From Elizabethkingia sp. YR214 (GTDB taxonomy: Bacteria; Bacteroidota; Bacteroidia; Flavobacteriales; Weeksellaceae): a stretch of DNA of 64,000 bases. This document shows positions 25,756-35,547 of the stretch, in pieces; within the stretch, counting starts at the first letter, position 1, and every line of letters starts with the position of its first letter. The stretch covers positions 372,001 to 436,000 of the forward strand of contig NZ_QBUH01000004.1 in NCBI RefSeq assembly GCF_003058195.1, written 5' to 3'. A program made the position numbers and the translations under genes. The notes beneath the pieces were generated by a model. The model saw only the letters and a list, made by a program, of their open reading frames with translations. It had not been told where the DNA came from and did no database searches.

Positions 25756-27159
25756 ATGAATCAATTCGATGTAGCCGTTATTGGCTCAGGTCCCGGTGGA
25801 TATGTCGCAGCAATCAGATGTGCGCAATTAGGTTTTAAAACCGTAATTATTGAAAAGTATTCTACCCTGGGCGGGACTTGCCTAAACGTTGGATGTATTC
25901 CGTCTAAAGCATTACTAGATTCTTCTGAGCATTTTGAAAATGCAAAACACACTTTCGCTACTCACGGTATTCTTATCGATGAGCCTAAAGTAGACATTGC
26001 ACAAATGATCAGTCGTAAAAATGATGTTGTAGACCAGACTACCAAAGGAATTAACTTCCTTATGGATAAAAACAAAATCACTGTATTACAGGGACTAGGA
26101 AGTTTTGAATCTGCAACTCAGATTAAAGTAACAAAAGCTGACGGATCTTCTGAGGTTATCGAAGCTAAGAATACAATTATCGCAACAGGTTCCAAGCCTT
26201 CTTCATTGCCCTTCATTACATTGGATAAAGAAAGAGTGATTACTTCTACAGAAGCATTAAACCTTAAAGAAGTGCCTAAGCACCTTATCGTAATCGGTGG
26301 TGGTGTTATCGGCCTTGAATTGGGTTCTGTATACCTTCGTTTAGGAAGTGATGTTACTGTTGTAGAATATCTGGATAAAATTATCCCTGGAATGGATGGT
26401 ACTTTATCTAAAGAATTACAGAAAACTCTGAAAAAGCAAGGAATGAAGTTTATGCTTTCTACTGCTGTTTCAGGAGTTGAAAGAAATGGAGATACTGTAA
26501 AAGTTACAGCTAAAGATAAAAAAGGAGAGGATGTAGTTGTTGAAGGTGACTACTGCCTTGTATCTGTAGGACGTCGTCCATATACAGATGGTCTTGGTCT
26601 TGAGAAAGCAGGTGTAGAACTTGATGAAAGAGGAAGAGTAAAGACTAACGATCATTTGCAGACAAACGTTCCAAATATTTACGCTATCGGGGATGTTGTA
26701 AAAGGAGCGATGCTTGCACACAAAGCTGAAGAAGAAGGTGTCTTTGTAGCTGAAACTTTAGCAGGAGAAAAACCACACGTTAACTATAACCTTATTCCGG
26801 GTGTTGTTTATACATGGCCTGAGGTTGCTGGTGTAGGTAAAACTGAAGAGCAATTAAAAGAAGCTGGTGTTGCTTACAAAACCGGATCTTTCCCAATGCG
26901 TGCATTAGGACGTTCCAGAGCAAGTATGGATACTGATGGGGTAATCAAGATTCTTGCTGATGAGAAGACTGACGAAATCCTTGGTGTACATATGATCGGA
27001 GCAAGAGCTGCAGATATGATTGCTGAAGCTGTAGTTGCAATGGAGTTCCGTGCTTCTGCAGAGGATATCGCAAGAATATCTCATGCACACCCAACTTATA
27101 CTGAAGCGATTAAAGAAGCTGCTTTAGATGCTACAGGTAAGCGTTCAATTCACATGTAA
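25756..27159 (+). CDS. lpdA: Dihydrolipoyl dehydrogenase (E3)
   Basis: A 467-residue flavoprotein of normal E3 length. The FAD-binding GSGPGGYVAA is at 10-19; the redox disulphide is Cys-42/Cys-47 in GGTCLNVGCIPSK; the NAD-binding GGGVIGLELGSVY is near 180-195; GDVVKGAMLAHKAEEEG binds the FAD tail; and HAHPTYTEA near the C terminus holds the catalytic His-Glu pair. It reoxidises lipoamide for the pyruvate and 2-oxoglutarate dehydrogenase complexes. No E1 or E2 gene adjoins it. Codon use suggests high expression, and it ends at a strong bidirectional terminator. Confidence 0.97.
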   Translation: MNQFDVAVIGSGPGGYVAAIRCAQLGFKTVIIEKYSTLGGTCLNVGCIPSKALLDSSEHFENAKHTFATHGILIDEPKVDIAQMISRKNDVVDQTTKGINFLMDKNKITVLQGLGSFESATQIKVTKADGSSEVIEAKNTIIATGSKPSSLPFITLDKERVITSTEALNLKEVPKHLIVIGGGVIGLELGSVYLRLGSDVTVVEYLDKIIPGMDGTLSKELQKTLKKQGMKFMLSTAVSGVERNGDTVKVTAKDKKGEDVVVEGDYCLVSVGRRPYTDGLGLEKAGVELDERGRVKTNDHLQTNVPNIYAIGDVVKGAMLAHKAEEEGVFVAETLAGEKPHVNYNLIPGVVYTWPEVAGVGKTEEQLKEAGVAYKTGSFPMRALGRSRASMDTDGVIKILADEKTDEILGVHMIGARAADMIAEAVVAMEFRASAEDIARISHAHPTYTEAIKEAALDATGKRSIHM

Positions 27160-27183
27160 GATTATCTTTAATCATAAATAAAA

Positions 27184-27209
27184 AAAAGCAATCCAAAAGG
27201 ATTGCTTTT
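27184..27209. terminator. Bidirectional terminator
   Basis: AAAAGCAATCC/GGATTGCTTTT with an AAAA loop and T-runs on both strands, between the convergent lpdA and VOC genes. Confidence 0.85.
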
Positions 27210-27216
27210 TTGTTTT

Positions 27217-27672
27217 TTAAGGATGTTGTTGCTGTTTCGAAGGATCATCATAATTAACCATCCACGAGATTCCAAACTTATCTGTCCACATCCCAAAGTA
27301 GGCACCCCAAAAAGTATCTTGTAAAGGCATTGTTACTTGTCCACCTGCAGAGAGCCCGTTAAATATTTTTTCTGCTTCTTCCCTGGAACCGGTATTTACA
27401 GAAAGCTGGATATTGTTACCCTTAACAAATTTCCCTTCTTTACATGTATTATCAGTTACATCGGAGCCCATAAGTACGGTTTCTTGCGAAATAGGAAGGG
27501 CAATATGCATTATTTTATTTTTATCTGCTTCATTAACGGGATATTCCTCGCTAGGTGGCATATCCGAGAATTTTCCTACATAGGGAAACTCACCACCAAA
27601 AACAGATTTATAAAACTCAAAGGCCTCCAGGCAATTTCCTTCAAAATTAAGATAAACGTTAATTTGTGCCAT
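27217..27672 (-). CDS. VOC-family protein (PhnB/YjdN-like)
   Basis: A 151-residue protein of the glyoxalase/dioxygenase (VOC) fold. INVYLNFEGNCLEAFEFYKSVFGGEF and the matching C-terminal repeat DTFWGAYFGMWTDKFGISWMVNY (quoted in part) are typical of PhnB-like members, which often lack a known activity. Metal-binding residues are not obvious. It is transcribed alone, with a minus-strand -7 element TAAATTTG at 27700-27693, and shares a terminator with lpdA. Confidence 0.82.
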   Translation of the reverse strand: MAQINVYLNFEGNCLEAFEFYKSVFGGEFPYVGKFSDMPPSEEYPVNEADKNKIMHIALPISQETVLMGSDVTDNTCKEGKFVKGNNIQLSVNTGSREEAEKIFNGLSAGGQVTMPLQDTFWGAYFGMWTDKFGISWMVNYDDPSKQQQHP

Positions 27673-27774
27673 ATCAATTATTTAATTATTCTCAAATTTA
27701 GATTTTTATGAAGGCAGAAATAATAATAATTTTCATAAATTTTTGTTAAAAATATCAGGACAAGGTTATGGCTA

Positions 27775-28236
27775 TCAGAAAGTCCTGAATTTATCATAGA
27801 AAGCGCTTGCTTTTACCGGGGCAATATTAAATTGTATACCCACAGTTATGCCGCGGAAATATTTTTCCTTATTTAATGGAATTGCATAGCCGCCAGTTAA
27901 CCACATTACATTGAAGAGGCTAAGTCCTATATTTGGCTCTGCAGCATAAGGAGATACAGACATCCCGTACATAAAAATGGCATTATTATAATATGCGTGT
28001 ACCTCCGGAAGAATTTTAGCATTTCCGTTTACCGGAGTATAAATAGCCCCAGCACCAATATTAAAATACCCCTGATTGGAGGAAGTAGAGGTTCTGTATT
28101 CAAAGCTTAGCTTCAGACTGTTTCTGTCTGTATATTTATACCCAACGCCAATAGCTGTCTGATCAATAAACTGAGCTTTAGTAAAATAAAGAGCTCCGAA
28201 GAGCAAAAAAACAGAGAGTAATGCAGAATATTTCAT
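27775..28236 (-). CDS. Small putative outer-membrane beta-barrel protein
   Basis: A 153-residue protein with a signal peptide (KYSALLSVFLLFGALYFTKAQ). The mature part alternates short aromatic- and glycine-rich strands with loops (AIGVGYKYTDRNSLKLSFEY, FNIGAGAIY, GITVGIQFNIA), consistent with an eight-stranded barrel. I do not recognise the family. It lies alone between a VOC gene and cvfB, so context gives no clue to its role. Confidence 0.6.
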   Translation of the reverse strand: MKYSALLSVFLLFGALYFTKAQFIDQTAIGVGYKYTDRNSLKLSFEYRTSTSSNQGYFNIGAGAIYTPVNGNAKILPEVHAYYNNAIFMYGMSVSPYAAEPNIGLSLFNVMWLTGGYAIPLNKEKYFRGITVGIQFNIAPVKASAFYDKFRTF

Positions 28237-28288
28237 GACAGATGTTTACTCAAAATTAAATAAAGTTTTTCTTCCGTAAAAGAAAGCC

Positions 28289-28296
28289 TATTTTTG
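28289..28296 (+). promoter_or_regulatory. -7 element for cvfB
   Basis: TATTTTTG fits TAnnTTTG, 14 bases before the ATG at 28311, giving a very short leader. Confidence 0.45.
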
Positions 28297-28310
28297 CATA
28301 AAAATAAAGT

Positions 28311-29135
28311 ATGCAAATCGGGAAGAAACAATATTTATCAGTCTCCGGGAAATCTGAAGCCGGACTTCAATTAAAGGATGAATCAGGGAATGAAATTTTT
28401 CTTTCCAAACTTTTTGCAGATCCTGCTTCGGAAATAGGTGATGAGGTCTCAGTATTCGTTTATCAGGAAGAAGGAGAATTAAAGGCTACAACCGAAATTT
28501 CTTACTGCGAGGTAGGAGAATATGCTGTACTACGTGCTGTACAGACGCTTCCTAGTGGTGCTTTTATGGACTGGGGAATTATAAAAGATCTATTTGTTCC
28601 ATACAAGCAGCAGAAAGGTAAGATTATTGAAGAAAAAAGATATCTTGTCCATGTTTATATAGACGAGGCTACAGGGCTTATTACAGGAACTACAAAATTT
28701 AAAAGAAATCCTCAGTATGAGAATCTGGATCTTAAGAAAGGAGAAAAGGTTGATCTGATCCTGATTAATGAAACGGAACTTGGATGGAATGTAGTTGTTA
28801 ACAAAAAATATATAGGACTTGTATATGCTTCTGATGTGTACAAGAAATTATATCCGCTGAACGAAGAAATAGGCTATATTAAAGCAATAAGAGAGGATGG
28901 GAAGATAGATGTTACTTTACAGCCTGAAGGCTTTGAAAATATAGACAATTTCCGTCAGGAGATTCTGGATGCTCTGGACGATCACGGAGGCCTGCTTTAC
29001 CTTTCTGATAAATCTTCTCCTGAAGAGATTAAGGACAAGTTACAGATGAGTAAAAAGAACTTTAAAAAGGCTATTGGTGGATTATACAAAGAAGGAGTTA
29101 TTGAAATTCTGGAAGATAAGATCCGTTTGAAATAA
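28311..29135 (+). CDS. cvfB: CvfB-type S1 RNA-binding protein
   Basis: A 274-residue protein built of S1-like OB modules (about 5-60, 65-135 and 145-210) followed by a C-terminal winged helix (about 225-274, with SPEEIKDKLQMSKKNFKKAI and GGLYKEGVIEI). The segment GAFMDWGIIKDLFVPYKQQ is a strong mark of the CvfB/YitL family. These proteins bind RNA; in Staphylococcus aureus CvfB affects virulence gene expression. Here the role is presumably in RNA metabolism. It is transcribed alone with its own terminator. Confidence 0.9.
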   Translation: MQIGKKQYLSVSGKSEAGLQLKDESGNEIFLSKLFADPASEIGDEVSVFVYQEEGELKATTEISYCEVGEYAVLRAVQTLPSGAFMDWGIIKDLFVPYKQQKGKIIEEKRYLVHVYIDEATGLITGTTKFKRNPQYENLDLKKGEKVDLILINETELGWNVVVNKKYIGLVYASDVYKKLYPLNEEIGYIKAIREDGKIDVTLQPEGFENIDNFRQEILDALDDHGGLLYLSDKSSPEEIKDKLQMSKKNFKKAIGGLYKEGVIEILEDKIRLK

Positions 29136-29151
29136 TAATAGAACATATTAT

Positions 29152-29189
29152 AAAAAAGCTGTCTCAAAAGTATTGAAGACAGCTTTTTT
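29152..29189. terminator. Bidirectional terminator
   Basis: Perfect 13-bp stem, AAAAAAGCTGTCT with AGACAGCTTTTTT, and a 12-base loop. It lies between the convergent cvfB and AraC genes. Confidence 0.85.
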
Positions 29190-29212
29190 ATGGCTTAATA
29201 AATTTAAGCTTA

Positions 29213-30067
29213 TTAATTATTACCAGAATTACTCCGGATAAACTCCGATGGCGTCTTGTTGGTGTATTTCTTAAACATTCTGTTGAAATAGGTAACATTA
29301 TTAAAGCCACAGCTATAGCTGCACTCGGAGATTGTTTTATCCTGAACCATTAGAAGACAAGCCTTATTAATACGGTAGCGGTTGACAAACTCTGTAAAAG
29401 TAATGTGTGTTGCTTTTTTAAAAAAATTACAGAATGCAGGGAGGGTAAGGTTAGCCAGCTTTGCGATATCTTCTATATTTATCTCTTTATCGTAATGGTG
29501 TTCTACATAGGTGAAGATATTCTCCAGCCTTGTCTTATTTTTAGAGATTATGGTATAAGGCATAATTTCCTTATTTAGCAACTCGTATTCCTCACACATA
29601 GAAAGTTCGAAGAGAATTTCCAAGAGCAGTAAATATCTTTTATAGCCTTCAGATTCCAGGAGTTTTTTTAGTTTTGGCAGTAGTGCCTTTTTTGTATCCG
29701 TGCTATAAAGGATACCATATTTAGAGCGTTCCAGTAAATCTTTAACAGCTCTGGTTTCTGTTTCCTGCTGAGGAAAGTGTAAAATATCTTCTCTGAACTG
29801 AAGTACTATTTCCTCATGCGGATCAACAGAATTCAATCCAAATCCTGAATGGGGGATGTTTGATCCTATCAGTACAAGATCACCGTTTGTATAATTGCTT
29901 TTATGGTAACCTACATGCCGTGTACCACTTCCAGAAATTACACAAACCAGTTCTATCTCCGGATGATAATGATATTCCCATTTAAACTCAGAAATAGGAG
30001 AGTTATTATGAAGCGTCCGGAACGAGCTTTTTTCACTTGGAATAATTCTTTCAAAACTAACTTTCAT
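29213..30067 (-). CDS. AraC-family regulator of the trehalose locus (cupin sensor)
   Basis: A 284-residue protein. Residues ~15-110 form a cupin (EFKWEYHYHPEIELVCVISG, LVLIGSNIPHSGFG) that could bind a sugar; the C-terminal ~100 residues have two helix-turn-helix units (IEDIAKLANLTLPAFCNFFKK and SECSYSCGFNNVTYFNRMFK, ending NKTPSEF). Sugar-sensing AraC proteins of this shape often activate a neighbouring catabolic operon. It is divergent from the MFS-trehalase-receptor genes with 223 bases between, so it probably activates them. The effector (trehalose or a derivative) is inferred only from its neighbours. Confidence 0.85.
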   Translation of the reverse strand: MKVSFERIIPSEKSSFRTLHNNSPISEFKWEYHYHPEIELVCVISGSGTRHVGYHKSNYTNGDLVLIGSNIPHSGFGLNSVDPHEEIVLQFREDILHFPQQETETRAVKDLLERSKYGILYSTDTKKALLPKLKKLLESEGYKRYLLLLEILFELSMCEEYELLNKEIMPYTIISKNKTRLENIFTYVEHHYDKEINIEDIAKLANLTLPAFCNFFKKATHITFTEFVNRYRINKACLLMVQDKTISECSYSCGFNNVTYFNRMFKKYTNKTPSEFIRSNSGNN

Positions 30068-30131
30068 TCAATTAATCACATTTATTCGCTAAAAATAATA
30101 ATTATATTAATATAGTTCAAATATTTATTTA

Positions 30132-30156
30132 TTGTGTTAAATTAACGTTAACACAA
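30132..30156. promoter_or_regulatory. Perfect 9-bp palindrome in the divergent araC/MFS region
   Basis: TTGTGTTAA and TTAACACAA flank 7 bases, and the palindrome TTAACGTTAA overlaps the right half. It lies 65 bases from the AraC start and 135 bases from the MFS start. No T-run follows, so it is a candidate operator. Confidence 0.5.
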
Positions 30157-30290
30157 ATGCTTCTATCTTAGTCACCAGGAAATTATTTAATGAATAACAG
30201 GTGCAAATTATTTCTGAAGAATATTGATGTACCGGTATTTTATTTTATAAAATATTAATCCTGGAAAACAGGATATTAAAAAACTGGTAA

Positions 30291-31523
30291 ATGAAAAACT
30301 TCAATATAAAGGCCGTTTTATTTCTTAACTACTTTGTTTTTGCAATTTTGCTGAATTCTGTAGGGACAGTTATTTTGCAGGTGCAGCAAAACTTCGGAAT
30401 TTCAAAATCTTCGGCGAGTGTTCTGGAAGGATTTAAAGATCTTCCTATTGCAATCTGTTCTTTTATTTTAGCTTCATTCTTGCCTAAAATAGGAATAAAA
30501 AAAGCAATGCTTACAGCACTTTTTCTGGTGAGTTGTATGTGCTTCGTTATGCCTTTTACTAATGATTTCTGGTTTTTCAAATTACTTTTTACAATAGTCG
30601 GCGTTTCCTTTGCCCTTATCAAAATTTCGGTTTTTACTTCTATCGGCCTTGTTACCAATACAGATAAAGAGCATTCCAGCTTTATGGGGTTTCTGGAAGG
30701 TTTTTTTATGATAGGAGTGTTGGCGGGCAATGTGTTATTCAGTTTATTTATAGATGATCATAATCCGAAGTCTACCCACTGGCTGAATGTATATTGGGTA
30801 TTGGGAGTACTTTCGTCTTTGTCTTTTATATTTCTTTTCTTTTCAAAACTAAATGAAAAAGAAGCGAAAAGTGGAACAACAGATTTAATAGGAGATATAA
30901 AGAACAGTATTAGTCTTTTCAGTTATAAAAAGGTTCTATTCTTTCTTCTTTGTGCTTTCCTTTTCGTTTTGGTAGAGCAAAGTTTCCAGACCTGGACACC
31001 AACATTCTATAAAGAAATACTAAAGGTACCCACATCCATGAGTATACAGGCGGGTGCTGTATTGGCAGGAGCATTTGCACTTGGACGATTCTTATCCGGA
31101 TTCTTTTCTAAAAAATTTAGTTGGATTTATGTTGTTTCTTTTTGTGTGGTAGGTTTTGCAATCAGTTTGTTATTGGTATTACCCCTGACGCACAGTGCTG
31201 CCATCGACACCAATACAACATGGATGAATGCTCCTCTTGTAGTTTATCTATTTCCTTTAATGGGGGGCCTGCTGGCGCCAATTTATCCAAGTATCAATTC
31301 CGTAATTCTGGCTTCTATCCCGAAGTATTTACACAGTGCAATGTCCGGACTTATCGTTGTCTTTTCGGCAATAGGTGGTACAATAGGATCAATTATAACA
31401 GGTTTTGTTTTCCAGGAATTCAGTGGACAAAGAGCCTTTTATCTTTCTCTTATACCATTGACACTGTTGATTATCTCCGCAATTTTCATGAACAGATTAA
31501 AAATACAAACAAATAAAAAATAA
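30291..31523 (+). CDS. MFS sugar transporter (probable trehalose carrier)
   Basis: A 410-residue inner-membrane protein with about twelve helices in two halves, of the FucP-like or general sugar MFS kind (NSVGTVILQVQQNFGISKSS near the N terminus, FLSGFFSKKFSWIYVVSF in the second half). The trehalase start is 8 bases after its stop, so the two are one operon. Trehalose as substrate follows from that linkage and from the enzyme lacking an export signal. A short in-frame stretch upstream gives no better start. Confidence 0.8.
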   Translation: MKNFNIKAVLFLNYFVFAILLNSVGTVILQVQQNFGISKSSASVLEGFKDLPIAICSFILASFLPKIGIKKAMLTALFLVSCMCFVMPFTNDFWFFKLLFTIVGVSFALIKISVFTSIGLVTNTDKEHSSFMGFLEGFFMIGVLAGNVLFSLFIDDHNPKSTHWLNVYWVLGVLSSLSFIFLFFSKLNEKEAKSGTTDLIGDIKNSISLFSYKKVLFFLLCAFLFVLVEQSFQTWTPTFYKEILKVPTSMSIQAGAVLAGAFALGRFLSGFFSKKFSWIYVVSFCVVGFAISLLLVLPLTHSAAIDTNTTWMNAPLVVYLFPLMGGLLAPIYPSINSVILASIPKYLHSAMSGLIVVFSAIGGTIGSIITGFVFQEFSGQRAFYLSLIPLTLLIISAIFMNRLKIQTNKK

Positions 31524-31531
31524 ATACAGAT

Positions 31532-33010
31532 ATGAACAGCCAATTATATATCAATGAAATTCAACCTCTGTTTGATGATGTTCAGAGATCCAGAATTTTT
31601 AAAGATCAGAAAACAATGACGGATGTTATTCCTTTGTTTTCTGTATCTGATATTAATAAGAAATATGAGGAAGAAAAGCAGAAAGAAGGATTTGATCTAA
31701 GATCTTTTGTACTGTCAAACTTTGATTTTATAGGAGAAAAGGCTGTAAAGAAAGAAGATATGCTGCCTATAGAAGAGCATATTGAAAAGCTTTGGGATGA
31801 GCTTACCCATACAGCTTTCGAAAATGAAGGGACGCTTCTGAAACTTCCAAAACCTTATATTGTTCCTGGGGGACGTTTTAACGAATTTTTCTATTGGGAT
31901 AGCTATTTTGTAATGCTTGGATTACAAGTTTCGGGGAGAGTAGAGATGATGAAAAACATTGTTGAGAATTGCTCCTACCTGATCCACGAATTCGGATTTG
32001 TACCGAATGCCAGCAGAACACATTTTCTTAGTCGCTCCCAACCACCATATTTTTCTCTGATGCTCGATTTACTGGTTGAAAGCACAAATGATGAAAAAAT
32101 ATACAGCAAGTATCACAGTACACTGGAAAAAGAATATCTATTCTGGATGGATGGCGAAGAGGGACTGGAAAATGATTCTGCCATTAAAAGGGTGATCAAA
32201 ACAAGGGAAGGGGATATATTAAACCGTTATTATGATTCCGAAAACACACCTCGCCCCGAAAGCTATCTCATAGATATTGAAGATCAAAATAATATTTCCG
32301 GAGAAGAATTTTTCAGAAATATAAGAAGTGCCTGTGAGTCCGGCTGGGATTTTTCCAGCAGATGGTTCGAGGATGAAGCGACTATACAAACTATAGAAAC
32401 ACTGAATTTGGCCGAGGTTGATCTTAATTGCCTGTTGTGGCATTTGGAAAAGACATTGGTTAAATCTTCAGAGCTTATGGGAATGAATGATAAGGCTGAA
32501 TATTATGTCCAAAGAGCTGAAAAAAGAAAGCAATGTATAGATCTTTATTTCTGGGATGAAAATGCTGGAATCTACAGAGATTATCATATAAAGAAGCATA
32601 GAAAAACATCTTCCGAACACATTGCAACATTATATCCTTTATTCCTTGGACTTGCAAATGAGAAGCAGGCAAAAGCCGTATCGAAAATCATTACTGAAAA
32701 GTTTCTTTATCAGGGTGGTTTGGTTACAACAACAAAAGAAACGGGTCAGCAATGGGACCTGCCAAATGCCTGGGCTCCGTATCAGTGGCTAGGCTTTTTG
32801 GGAATGAAAAATTATGGATATACACAATTGGCAGATACAATAAAGAATAATTGGAGTACTAATGTAGAAAGGGTTTATAATAATACTGGTAAGTTGATGG
32901 AGAAGTATAATGCACTGGATACCAAAACAATTGCCGGAGGTGGTGAATATCCTAATCAGGATGGATTTGGCTGGACAAACGGCGTTTATCTGAAGTTAAA
33001 ACGAAACTAA
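31532..33010 (+). CDS. treF: Cytoplasmic trehalase, GH37
   Basis: A 492-residue glycosidase without a signal peptide. Both trehalase signatures are present: PGGRFNEFFYWDSYF (about 112-126) and QWDLPNAWAPYQWLG (about 408-422). The catalytic acid is probably Asp-273 in ESGWDFSSRW and the base Glu-472 in GGGEYPNQDGFGW. It inverts and splits alpha,alpha-trehalose into two glucose. It lies between a carrier and a TonB receptor with 8 and 13 bases on either side, so the operon should import and split trehalose in the cytoplasm. The symbol is used because of the cytoplasmic location. Confidence 0.93.
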   Translation: MNSQLYINEIQPLFDDVQRSRIFKDQKTMTDVIPLFSVSDINKKYEEEKQKEGFDLRSFVLSNFDFIGEKAVKKEDMLPIEEHIEKLWDELTHTAFENEGTLLKLPKPYIVPGGRFNEFFYWDSYFVMLGLQVSGRVEMMKNIVENCSYLIHEFGFVPNASRTHFLSRSQPPYFSLMLDLLVESTNDEKIYSKYHSTLEKEYLFWMDGEEGLENDSAIKRVIKTREGDILNRYYDSENTPRPESYLIDIEDQNNISGEEFFRNIRSACESGWDFSSRWFEDEATIQTIETLNLAEVDLNCLLWHLEKTLVKSSELMGMNDKAEYYVQRAEKRKQCIDLYFWDENAGIYRDYHIKKHRKTSSEHIATLYPLFLGLANEKQAKAVSKIITEKFLYQGGLVTTTKETGQQWDLPNAWAPYQWLGFLGMKNYGYTQLADTIKNNWSTNVERVYNNTGKLMEKYNALDTKTIAGGGEYPNQDGFGWTNGVYLKLKRN

Positions 33011-33023
33011 AAAAATCAATGAT

Positions 33024-35462
33024 ATGAAGAAAAGATCAATATTTCTGATGACCGGTGTCGCCATGTTTTATTTTCATAATGCATACGGACAGGAAACGGT
33101 TAAAGATTCCACGAAAGTATCATCAATAGATCAGGTGGTTATTACAGGTAATTCTAACCCTAAAAAGAAAATAGAATCCAGTACCGCAATTTCTACTTTT
33201 AGTGCTAAAGAGATTCAGAAGCAGAATCCTATAAGTGCTGCCGCTTTATTACAGAGAGTGCCAGGCTTTGCCGTAGAAACATCGGGTGGAGAAGTAGGGA
33301 ACAACCTTTTTGCAAGAGGAATTCCTTCCGCCGGAGCTTATGAATTTGTTCAGGTACAGGAAGATGGTTTACCTGTTTTTGAAGATGGGGCTTTGCAATT
33401 TGCCAATGCCGATATGTTTTTTAGAGTAGATAATACGGTAAGCCGATTGGAAGCACTGAGAGGGGGTTCCGGTTCTATTTATGCCAACAACTCGCCCGGA
33501 GGACTTATTAACTTTATTTCTAAAGAAGGAACAAATACTTTTAAAGGAACAGCGAAGCTGGAAACGGGTTCTTATGGACTGATGCGCACTGATGTTAATG
33601 TTGGTGGGGCTTTGATACAAGACAAATTATTCTTTAATGTTGGTGGATTTTACAGAGTAGATAATGGACTACGGAAAACAGGATTTAAAGCAAATGAAGG
33701 AGGTCAGATTAAAATGAATCTGAAATATGTTTTCGATAAAGGATATGTAAAAGCGTATTACAAAAAACTGGATGACAGAAATACATTCTATCTGCCAATT
33801 CCTTTAATACAAAATGGAAACGACCTGAAAGGTTTTCCCGGCTTCGATCCTAACTACGGAACTTACAGTTACAGATCTATTAGTCAGTTTAATATTCCGC
33901 AGGCCGGAGGAGGATTTTTCCAAAGAAACCTGGAAGATGGCATTCACCCGAAGGTAGATGTAATAGGAGTAGAGTTTAAATATGATTTGGGGAACAATTT
34001 TACCGTGCTTAATAAGACCAGGTATACGAATATTAATATGAACTATACCGGAATATTCCCTGCTGGCGGACCGCAATTAGCTGCCGATTTTGCTAAAAAT
34101 AAAGGAATTGATGCAAACAATTATCAGTATTCTTCAGTTAGCAACGGTCAGTCCGTTAGTCCACAGTATGTTCAGGAATTAGGTTTCTGGGCGATCGACA
34201 AACAGATGCGAAACTTTGTGAACGACTTGCAATTCAATTATAAGTTTGATAAAGGGAATATTACCGCCGGTTTTTATAAATCCAACTGGAAATCCCACCA
34301 ATACTGGAACTGGAGCAATATCCTGACAACAGCGACGGACAAACCGGAATTGCTCAATCTTGTAGATAAATCACTAAGCCCTACGGATAATGGATATTCT
34401 AAGACTTACAATGGTGTTAGTAGTATGTCTTTCCTTATCAGAGATTCTCAGATCCAGGGAAGCCTGAATAATATCTATTTAAATGTAGACTACAACGTTA
34501 CAGATGATTTGAGTTTAAATGGAGGGATTCGCTACAGCCGTGATTTTTACAAAGGTTATGGTGTAGGTACAACAACAGCTAATCTCAATAATTCTGGTTT
34601 AACAACAGATGGTACACACAGTTTTGCAACTACTACTGCGGATGATAATATGGCGGTCCTTGGAAATAAGTATACATACTGGAATTATGACATTAGTAAA
34701 GTGTCTTATACTTTGGCTACAAATTATAAAATCAATAGAGAAAATGCAGTATATGCGCGTTTTTCCAGTGGATTCAGATCACCAAATGAAGAAGCTTATC
34801 ACAACAACATGGCAAATTTAGGTATAATAAAACCTGTATTAACCAATCAGCTGGAAGTTGGTTACAAATATTATTCCCGTACTTTTGATATAGCTGTAAT
34901 TCCTTTTTACTCAACGCTGAAAAACCTGTCATTTACAGACATCTATTCTAACGGAGTTTCCGAAAATAAATTTGCCAATACTTCTAACCTTGGGGTAGAG
35001 CTGGAAGGTTACGCCCGCTTGTTTAGCAATGTACTGGAAGTTACATTTAACGGAACAATTCAGAATCCGAAGTATAGAAATTTTACCGGAAGAAATGCAG
35101 ATGGATCAACATTTGACTACAATGGTAATGTAGTAAGAAGAATTCCTAAATTTTATTTCAATATTTCTCCGGCTGTTAATATTACTAAAGAATGGAGAGC
35201 TTATATCAGCTATAACTATTATGGAAAACGTTTCCAGGATGAAAAGAATATTCAGGTTTTGCCTTCTTTTAGCGAATTTGGAGCCGGAATGTCTTATCAG
35301 TTAGGTAAAATACGTTTTGCAATAGATGGAACCAATATATTTAATACTATTGGTATTACCGAAGGAGACCCAAGAGCAGGATCTCCAACCGGGGACGGAA
35401 TTATTATGGCAAGACCAATTATGGGTGCTGCAGTAAGAGGATCTATTACCTTGGACTTTTAG
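33024..35462 (+). CDS. TonB-dependent receptor, probable trehalose uptake
   Basis: An 812-residue outer-membrane receptor with a signal peptide (FLMTGVAMFYFHNAYGQ), a TonB-box-like IDQVVITGNSN near 36-46, a plug domain (about 50-170: NPISAAALLQRVPGFAVET, GSIYANNSPGGLINFIS) and a 22-strand barrel ending GSITLDF. It has no SusD partner and no carboxypeptidase-like N-terminal extension, so it differs from SusC. It is the third gene of the MFS-trehalase operon (13-base gap). Receptors paired with a carrier and a cytoplasmic sugar enzyme recall SuxA (sucrose) and MalA (maltose). Confidence 0.9.
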   Translation: MKKRSIFLMTGVAMFYFHNAYGQETVKDSTKVSSIDQVVITGNSNPKKKIESSTAISTFSAKEIQKQNPISAAALLQRVPGFAVETSGGEVGNNLFARGIPSAGAYEFVQVQEDGLPVFEDGALQFANADMFFRVDNTVSRLEALRGGSGSIYANNSPGGLINFISKEGTNTFKGTAKLETGSYGLMRTDVNVGGALIQDKLFFNVGGFYRVDNGLRKTGFKANEGGQIKMNLKYVFDKGYVKAYYKKLDDRNTFYLPIPLIQNGNDLKGFPGFDPNYGTYSYRSISQFNIPQAGGGFFQRNLEDGIHPKVDVIGVEFKYDLGNNFTVLNKTRYTNINMNYTGIFPAGGPQLAADFAKNKGIDANNYQYSSVSNGQSVSPQYVQELGFWAIDKQMRNFVNDLQFNYKFDKGNITAGFYKSNWKSHQYWNWSNILTTATDKPELLNLVDKSLSPTDNGYSKTYNGVSSMSFLIRDSQIQGSLNNIYLNVDYNVTDDLSLNGGIRYSRDFYKGYGVGTTTANLNNSGLTTDGTHSFATTTADDNMAVLGNKYTYWNYDISKVSYTLATNYKINRENAVYARFSSGFRSPNEEAYHNNMANLGIIKPVLTNQLEVGYKYYSRTFDIAVIPFYSTLKNLSFTDIYSNGVSENKFANTSNLGVELEGYARLFSNVLEVTFNGTIQNPKYRNFTGRNADGSTFDYNGNVVRRIPKFYFNISPAVNITKEWRAYISYNYYGKRFQDEKNIQVLPSFSEFGAGMSYQLGKIRFAIDGTNIFNTIGITEGDPRAGSPTGDGIIMARPIMGAAVRGSITLDF

Positions 35463-35520
35463 ATCAGTTTTACAACTGCCTAAGCTAGGGATACCTATAT
35501 TTAGACACAAGTAAATGATT

Positions 35521-35547
35521 TGGCCTGGTTTTTACCAGGCCATTTTT
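35521..35547 (+). terminator. Terminator of the trehalose operon
   Basis: Perfect 9-bp stem TGGCCTGGT/ACCAGGCCA with a short T loop, then ATTTTT. It comes 58 bases after the receptor stop. Confidence 0.8.
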
